Assembly (NCBI RefSeq): GCF_001524445.2
Contig: NZ_CP013417.1
Location: 1,860,001 to 1,924,000, forward strand
DNA from: Burkholderia savannae
GTDB lineage: Bacteria > Pseudomonadota > Gammaproteobacteria > Burkholderiales > Burkholderiaceae
Length of the DNA: 64,000 nt
Direction: 5' to 3'
Every line of letters begins with the position of its first letter. Positions within the stretch are counted from its first letter, which is position 1. Shown here in pieces: positions 58,504 to 64,000 of this stretch. Position numbers and translations under genes: made by a program. Below the pieces are notes generated by a model. That model saw only the letters and a program-made list of their open reading frames with translations, did not search any database and was not told the DNA's origin.

Positions 58504-59715
58504 CTAGAACCGATGCCGCAATCCCAGCGCGACGACGACCTGATTGCCGTTCGCGGACGGCGTCAGCGTCCAGACCGACGCATTGAATGCCGGATTGCCG
58601 TTGCCGCCGCTCACGCGCTGATAAACGCCCTCGATGTACGCGTCCGTGCGCTTCGAGAATGCGTAATCGGCTTGCGCCACCACCTGATTCCACTTCGGAC
58701 GGGTTTCGCCCGAGTGCGTATCGAAGCGACCCATCGTATAGGTGTACGCGGCCGCGACACTGAAGCGGCTCGTGACCAAGTAGCGTCCGTCGATCGTGAA
58801 ATTGTCGAACACCAGCGAATCGCCGCTGAGCCTGGCGATGCCGCCGCCTTGAAGAACGCCCGCCACGTCGTCGGTCGCCGAATGGGACCACGCCGCGCCG
58901 ATCGAGTGCAAACCGAATGCATATCGCCCGGCGACGGCCCAGATCTGCTGGCTGCCGCCCGTGATCGTCGCCGAGCCGTCCGTCGTGCTCACCGCGCCGT
59001 TCGCATTGGCCGCGTTCGGGTCCCGGTTGATTTTCAGATATCCCGCGCCGAGCTTCAACGGGCCGTTCGCATAGGAGAGCCCCGCGCTCCATGCCGCGTT
59101 GTTGCCGAACCGGCCGGCCGTGTTCGAGAAGCCGTACATCATGCCGAAGGTCAATCCGCGATACGTCGGGCTCGTGTACTTGATCGAGTGGTTGATGCGG
59201 ATGTTGCGGTTCGAGTCGTCGTTGTCGTACGGATGAACCGCGAGATTGCCGCCCCAGCCGGGGCCGGAAGCGCCGAGCGGCGTCGCGAAATCCAGGACGA
59301 GATCGTACTGGCGGCCGAGCGTGAGCGCCCCGCCCGCTTTCGATTTCACGCCGATCCAAGTCTGGCGGCCGAACATGTCGACGCCTTTTTGCGACAACGC
59401 GCCGTTCGCCGACGAGAACCCGTTCTCGAGCGCGAACACGGCTGACAGTCCGCCGCCGAGGTCTTCGGCGCCGCGCAACCCCCAGCGAGACGCATTCAGC
59501 GCGCCGCTCGTCACGGCCCAATTGCCGCTTCCCCGCGAACCCGCGGCATTGGTGCGCTGATTGCTCGCGTAGGTAATCGACGTATCGATCAAGCCGTACA
59601 GCGTCACGCTGCTCTGTGCGTGGGCCGAACCCGTGCCGAAGCCGGCGAAACAAGCCGCGACGACGGTGGCGGCAATGCCGCACGGCCGGCGACCGCAGAA
59701 AAGAGGCTCATGCAT
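58504..59715 (-). CDS. General porin (Burkholderia type), second copy in region
   Basis: A 403-residue outer-membrane porin. The ATG at 59715 starts a signal peptide with a long n-region (MHEPLFCGRRPCG) and a core ending GSAHAQ; the mature protein begins SSVTLYGLIDTSITY and ends VVALGLRHRF with the terminal Phe. Porin landmarks SRWGLRGAEDLGGGLSAVFALENG and RQTWIGVKSKAGGALTLGRQYD are clear. It is only distantly like the 49385 porin. A different ATG sixteen codons upstream (59763) is possible. AT-rich upstream DNA carries a TATAAA-like box. Confidence 0.87.
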   Translation of the reverse strand: MHEPLFCGRRPCGIAATVVAACFAGFGTGSAHAQSSVTLYGLIDTSITYASNQRTNAAGSRGSGNWAVTSGALNASRWGLRGAEDLGGGLSAVFALENGFSSANGALSQKGVDMFGRQTWIGVKSKAGGALTLGRQYDLVLDFATPLGASGPGWGGNLAVHPYDNDDSNRNIRINHSIKYTSPTYRGLTFGMMYGFSNTAGRFGNNAAWSAGLSYANGPLKLGAGYLKINRDPNAANANGAVSTTDGSATITGGSQQIWAVAGRYAFGLHSIGAAWSHSATDDVAGVLQGGGIARLSGDSLVFDNFTIDGRYLVTSRFSVAAAYTYTMGRFDTHSGETRPKWNQVVAQADYAFSKRTDAYIEGVYQRVSGGNGNPAFNASVWTLTPSANGNQVVVALGLRHRF

Positions 59716-60774
59716 ACCGGTTGAAGTCGCCTCGCGTGCGGTTTTATATAGTTGGTCATGCATATTATTTGTTATGTTGTTCGACGCGATTGGCGATGCG
59801 CGCCCTTGCGCCGATCGACGGACGGAGCGCAATTATCGAAGACGGCGCGCCCGCCGATTAACGGGCGGAACAGGAAAGGTCCTCTGCAAAATCAGGCGCA
59901 ATCGGATCGCGCCGCTTGTTCGGCGGATCGGGATTCTCGCGGGATTCGTCCGGTTTCGGCCGGGATCTCCGTGCCGTCTCGCCGCGCTGACGCCGTACGC
60001 CTTCGTCGCGCCGGCTGCGCGCATGCGGCACGCACAAGGGAGCGCGGTCGAGCGCGTGCCGTCATGCCGCTCGCATTCCGATCGTCATGGCAGCGCAACA
60101 TCATGCTCGATCGCACTTGCTTCGCGTGGCGGCACCGCCCTGCTTCGCGCGGATTCTTCTGGCGCCCGAGCCGAAGTCGCATCGCTCCACGCACATCGAG
60201 TCACCTGCTTGCCTGGTCGCCTTGCAGTCGAGCGGACCCGGGCGTTCCTCCGCGCCCGCAACCCGCAGGCATCGTCGCGCCGCAGGCGGACGAACGGCCT
60301 GCCTGCGGCGCGCGCATGCACCGAATCACCCATTACCGCCGCATCGAAAGCGGCATCGAAGCGACCGGTCTCGATGCCGGTTGCCAGTTACCGGGACGCC
60401 GCCGCGCTCGCGGCGTGCGGCGTACCGCTCGTCACGTTCACGCCGGGCAGCGCGACGCTGTCGATTCAGGTGCTTGCGGGCGACGGGCGGGCTCGCGGCG
60501 CGCGCGGGCGAAGCGGTCTTCAGTCTTCATTCCGCGGAATTGCAGGCTCGTCGCGCCGCTCGTCCGGTCGACCGCGATGCCGGCGCTCGGCTTCGCGCCC
60601 GCCCCGGCGACATTCTCGGCCGGACGAACGAGCGCAAGGTGACGCGTCATGTCGACGAGCGCCGAGTCGCGCGCGGTGACGCTCGCCCGCACGAGCCGGC
60701 CGGGCGCGACGGGCGGTGCCGGCAGCGTCGGCGCGATCGCCGCGCGCCGAAGCCGGCCCGGCGGCGACATCCGC
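59716..60774. other. Gene-poor stretch between porin and cheW
   Basis: About 1.06 kb where no frame on either strand has a convincing start, domain or signal peptide. A minus-strand frame within 60438-60770 is the most gene-like by composition but matches nothing recognised. The first 100 bp probably hold the porin promoter. Confidence 0.5.
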
Positions 60775-61287
60775 TCAGGAGACGAGCCCGATGTCGGCCG
60801 CCGTGATCAGCCGCTCGATGTCGAGCAGAATCAGCATTCGGTCGCCGTCTTCGCCCGCGATCGACCCGAGGTCCGTGATGAACCCGGTATTGATCGCCGC
60901 GCCGAATTCGGGCGCCGGCCGCCGGTCGGCCGCCGCGAGCTGGAGCACGTCGCTCACGGCGTCGACGACGACGCCCACCGTGCGCGCCGCGACGTTCAGC
61001 ACGATGACCACCGTCGACGTGTTGTACTCGGCCGATTCGAGCGCGAACTTCAGGCGCAGGTCGATGATCGGCACGATCACGCCGCGCAGGTTGATCACGC
61101 CCTTGATGAACGCCGGCGCGTTCGCGATGCGCGTCGGCTCCTCGTACGACCGGATTTCCTGCACGCGCAGGATGTCGATCCCGTATTCCTCGGCGCCGAG
61201 CCGAAACGTGACGAACTCCTGCGCGTCGCGCGCCGCGTCCTGCCCGCCGGCGCGCGCCGCTTGCGGCGCTTCCAGAATTGCATTCAT
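60775..61287 (-). CDS. cheW: CheW chemotaxis adaptor
   Basis: A 170-residue CheW that links chemoreceptors to the CheA kinase. The conserved start of the domain [22 protein letters not shown], the [17 protein letters not shown] block and the [10 protein letters not shown] region are present. GGAGG six bases upstream fixes the start at 61287. It lies 37 bp downstream of the MCP gene and is probably cotranscribed with it. Confidence 0.93.
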   Translation of the reverse strand: MNAILEAPQAARAGGQDAARDAQEFVTFRLGAEEYGIDILRVQEIRSYEEPTRIANAPAFIKGVINLRGVIVPIIDLRLKFALESAEYNTSTVVIVLNVAARTVGVVVDAVSDVLQLAAADRRPAPEFGAAINTGFITDLGSIAGEDGDRMLILLDIERLITAADIGLVS

Positions 61288-61324
61288 TGCGTTGTCCTCC
61301 AGGCGCATCGGATGCGCGTCGCGG

Positions 61325-63082
61325 TCAGAACGTCTGCCAGTCGTCGGTTGCGGTCGCGGCGGCGAGAGCCGGCGCGGGCTTGCTGAACGTCGGCGCGGCG
61401 TGGGCCGCACGCGGCGCCGCCTCGCTGCGCTTCGCCTTCGCCTTCGGCTTGGCGGGCGTTTGCGCCGTGTGCTGCGCGTGGTGCGCATGTTGCGTGTGCT
61501 GCGCCGCGCCGTCCGTGTTCGCTCGGAAGAACGCGACAGCCTGCGTCAGCTGGCGCCCCTGCTCTTCGAGCGACTTCGACGCGGCCGCCGCCTCTTCGAC
61601 GAGCGCGGCGTTCTGCTGCGTGACTTCGTCCATCTGCGCGATCGCCTGATTGACCTGCTCGATGCCGCGGCTCTGCTCGCCGGACGCCGCCGCGATCTCG
61701 CCCATGATGTCGGTCACGCGCCCAACCGCCTGCGTGACTTCGGTCATCGTCTTGCCCGCTTCGCCCGCGAGCGTCGAGCCGTCGTGGATCTTCTGCACCG
61801 ATGCGCTGATCAGGTCCTTGATTTCCTTCGCCGCGCTCGACGAGCGCTGCGCGAGGCTGCGCACTTCGCTTGCGACCACCGCGAAGCCGCGCCCCTGCTC
61901 GCCCGCGCGCGCCGCCTCGACGGCCGCGTTCAGCGCGAGGATGTTGGTCTGGAACGCGATGCCCTCGATGATCCCGGTGATTTCCGCGACCTTCTCGGAA
62001 CTCTGGCTGATGTCGGTCATCGTGTCGACGACCTGCCCGACCACCGCACTGCCCTTTTGCGCGATTTCCGACGCATTCGCCGCGAGCGAGCTCGCCTGCT
62101 GCGCGTTTTCAGCGTTCTGCCGGACGGTCGACGTCAGCTCTTCCATGCTCGACGCCGTTTCCTGCAGCGACGAAGCCTGGTGCTCGGTGCGCGACGACAG
62201 ATCCTGGTTGCCCGTCGCGATCTGGCTCGATCCGGTCGCGATGCCGTCCGCCGCGGTCCTCACCTGCCCGATCAGCCGCACGAGGCTCGCCTGCATGTCG
62301 CCCATCGACGCGAGCACGCTGCCCGACGGCGCCGAATGCGCGCCCGCTACCGGGCTCAGATCGCCGTTCGCGACGCGCCGCGTGACGTCGCCGAGCGCCG
62401 CGGGCTCGGCGCCGAGCGAGCGCATCAGCCCGCGCGCGATGAGGATCGCCGCGATCACCGCCGCGCCGAGCGCGGCCGCGCAGAGGCCGATCAGCAGCAG
62501 GCGCTGGTTCGCATAGTGCTCGGACGATTCGCGCACCATTTCCTGCGCGCGGCCGCGCGTGTAGTCGCTGTACGCGTTCGTCGCCTTGACGAGCTGAGCG
62601 AGCAGCGGCCGGCACTGATCGTTCATCATCGTGATCGCTTCGTCATGCCGATTGTTCAGCGCGGCGTTGACGATCGCGAGCGCGACCGGCCCGTATTGCG
62701 CCTCGATGCGGTCGATGTCGGTGACGAGGCTGCGCGCCTTGTCGGTCGAATCCGACGCGTTCGCGATCAGCTCCTTCAGCCGGCGCAGGTTCGCCTGCAC
62801 GTCATCCTCGGCTTGCATCACGGCGGCTTTTTCGAGCTCGACGTCGGCCGGCTTCGTCACGAGCACGAGATTGCGAGCGGCGATCGCGCGCCGGTCCACC
62901 GCCGTGCGCACCTGCTCGACTGCTTCCGCGCGCGCGCTGATGCCGCTCACATAGTTCGCGAAGCGATCATTCGCGTCGCCGAGCGCGTGCAGCGCGAGCG
63001 CGGACACGAGCAGCACGAGCCCGACCAGCATGCCGAACGCAATCGTCAGTTTCGCGCTCACGGTCAATTTCTGAAAATTCAT
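61325..63082 (-). CDS. Methyl-accepting chemotaxis protein
   Basis: A 585-residue chemoreceptor. Membrane helix 1 (~11-31), a periplasmic four-helix-bundle sensor domain (~35-190), membrane helix 2 (~191-211), HAMP, then the long cytoplasmic signalling coil with the conserved hairpin tip ([22 protein letters not shown] and [18 protein letters not shown]) and methylation-type Q/E sites. The C-terminus ends DDWQTF, close to the NWETF-type tether for CheR/CheB. A candidate FliA promoter precedes it and cheW follows. Confidence 0.9.
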   Translation of the reverse strand: MNFQKLTVSAKLTIAFGMLVGLVLLVSALALHALGDANDRFANYVSGISARAEAVEQVRTAVDRRAIAARNLVLVTKPADVELEKAAVMQAEDDVQANLRRLKELIANASDSTDKARSLVTDIDRIEAQYGPVALAIVNAALNNRHDEAITMMNDQCRPLLAQLVKATNAYSDYTRGRAQEMVRESSEHYANQRLLLIGLCAAALGAAVIAAILIARGLMRSLGAEPAALGDVTRRVANGDLSPVAGAHSAPSGSVLASMGDMQASLVRLIGQVRTAADGIATGSSQIATGNQDLSSRTEHQASSLQETASSMEELTSTVRQNAENAQQASSLAANASEIAQKGSAVVGQVVDTMTDISQSSEKVAEITGIIEGIAFQTNILALNAAVEAARAGEQGRGFAVVASEVRSLAQRSSSAAKEIKDLISASVQKIHDGSTLAGEAGKTMTEVTQAVGRVTDIMGEIAAASGEQSRGIEQVNQAIAQMDEVTQQNAALVEEAAAASKSLEEQGRQLTQAVAFFRANTDGAAQHTQHAHHAQHTAQTPAKPKAKAKRSEAAPRAAHAAPTFSKPAPALAAATATDDWQTF

Positions 63083-63769
63083 GTATCACCTCGATTCATC
63101 CAACATCGGAACATGCGTCGCGCCGTGCGATGCATTGCCGTCTTCTAACGGCTGCGCCGACGAATGCTTGAGGCATTTTTCGGTATGCAAATCGTTTGCG
63201 TAAGGGTTTACGGGCCGAGGCAATCGTTTCGACGGCCGAAGTGTCAGCGATTCGTCAACTAATCGCGAAGCTTTGTCGGGCAGCGCATCGCGGGCGGTCA
63301 GGCCGGCATCGATCGATGATTCGCATCACCGATCGATTTCCGGCGGAAGAAGCGTCGCAGTGCGAAGCGCATCGGTCACTTTGGGCGGAATGGAGGGCGA
63401 TCGCGTCTTGGCCGTGAATGGCAACGATGCGCCGCGGATCAGCCGCGCGGGCCGATCCGCGCACGGAGGCGAGATTCGACCGAAAAGCCACGCGCGCGCT
63501 CACTGCCGAGCGCGGTGCCGCGATGGCCGATCAATGTGAAGGACTGCGGAATCCGGAACCCGTTTCAAACGAACGCGCGGCCGGGCGGCTTCCCGAATTT
63601 GGGCGATGCGGCGGCGTGCCGCAAAGGCAAGCGCCGCATCCACGGGCGGCGCCTTCGCGCCTTCGCTGCGCGACGCCTGAGGCATTCCCGGGCCGCCTCG
63701 ACCGCGGCGCCACGGGCTTTCGCCGCCGATTGAAAGCCGCCGCGCACGAATGAGGCGCGACGCGCGAGA
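63083..63769. other. Intergenic region before the MCP operon
   Basis: 687 bp with the FliA-type promoter candidate near its start (63145-63171). No gene supported; open frames here lack ribosome sites and similarity. Confidence 0.5.
63145..63171 (-). promoter_or_regulatory. Candidate sigma-28 (FliA) promoter of the MCP-cheW operon
   Basis: On the minus strand TCAA, a 15-base spacer and GCCGTTAG match the FliA consensus TAAA-N15-GCCGATAA at three of four and six of eight positions. It lies about 65 bp upstream of the MCP start, as expected for a flagellar-class chemotaxis gene. Confidence 0.5.
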
Positions 63770-63958
63770 TCAATGCGCCCGATTGCGCAATGTCTCCCTC
63801 ACCCGCTTCGCGACGAGAACGACCAGATAATCGCGTATCCGCGCGCCTTCGCTGTATTCGGCCAGCGTTTCTTCATAGAGCCGGGACACCGCCTCGGCGG
63901 GCGTGCGGGTTTCGGAAGCGATCGCCTGAACGATCTCGTCGACGCGGTTCTGGACCAT
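63770..63958 (-). CDS. DUF3562 small protein
   Basis: A 62-residue soluble helical protein (VQAIASETRTPAEAVSRLYEETLAEYSEGARIRDYLVVLVAKRVRETLR) that matches the small DUF3562 family common in Burkholderiaceae. Function unknown. GGAG eight bases before the ATG supports the start. Confidence 0.75.
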   Translation of the reverse strand: MVQNRVDEIVQAIASETRTPAEAVSRLYEETLAEYSEGARIRDYLVVLVAKRVRETLRNRAH

Positions 63959-64000
63959 GTTTGCACTCCGCAGGGAGGTAAACGGACAAAAACGGCTGGA

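Noticed and set aside
59892..60194. Minus-strand frame of 100 codons downstream of the porin
   Set aside because: Very Arg-rich, no family, no start signal; looks like chance openness.
60438..60770. Minus-strand frame as a gene next to cheW
   Set aside because: No ribosome site, no recognisable domain and Arg/Ala-heavy composition like other random frames here.

Overview
The window is high-GC DNA (roughly two thirds G+C by eye) with the gene style of the genus Burkholderia, most likely the B. pseudomallei/B. thailandensis/B. oklahomensis group. The genus-level inference rests on Burkholderia-type general porins, a PGDYG-domain protein, a DUF3562 protein, denitrification genes and many short GC-rich tandem repeats. 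No rRNA, tRNA or CRISPR array was seen.

Layout. 1-11.9 kb: chromosomal genes including two tandem paralogous secreted PHA-depolymerase-like esterases flanking a PGDYG protein, a Spy/CpxP-like chaperone, an Lrp/AsnC regulator, a membrane zinc-ribbon protein, a saccharopine-dehydrogenase-like enzyme, an orphan cydX translationally coupled to a P-loop kinase, corA, a YciI protein and a lipoprotein. 12.2-16 kb: a telomere-like heptamer repeat, small secreted proteins and a large MscS-type channel. 16.1-28.7 kb: a nitrous-oxide-reduction locus. On the minus strand it reads nosZ-nosD-nosF-nosY-nosL, two small unknown genes, a lipoprotein cytochrome c and, unusually last, nosR. Divergently come apbE (nosX-like) and a second ABC exporter. 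Two FNR/DNR-type boxes lie in the divergent promoter region. nosY carries a one-base frameshift.

28.7-37.3 kb is accessory DNA with AT-rich stretches: a fascin-like secreted protein, a trypsin-like protease, an AraC regulator with a reductase, a degraded IS3/IS2-type element, a RelE/ParE-type toxin-antitoxin pair, and a DUF2778 (Tlde1-type) T6SS-effector-like gene with a probable membrane immunity gene and a third small gene. 37.3-59.7 kb is a pentose/oligosaccharide region: a two-component system, two GH3 glycosidases, a sugar-binding protein, and a complete oxidative Weimberg pathway (xylB, xylC, xylD, xylX, xylA homologues) with two porins, an ABC ATPase and a LacI regulator. An intact IS3-family element sits in the sugar-permease gene, of which only the last codons remain, so the ABC importer has lost its membrane subunits here. 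59.8-64 kb: a gene-poor stretch, then an MCP-cheW operon with a candidate FliA promoter, and a DUF3562 gene.

The functional themes are respiration on N2O (NosZ with maturation factors and electron donors), uptake and oxidation of xylose-type sugars to 2-oxoglutarate, and interbacterial competition. The observations most worth following are the nosY frameshift beside an intact second exporter, the lipobox in the Tat signal of NosZ, the cydX-kinase pair, the Tlde1 cassette and the IS-wrecked sugar importer.
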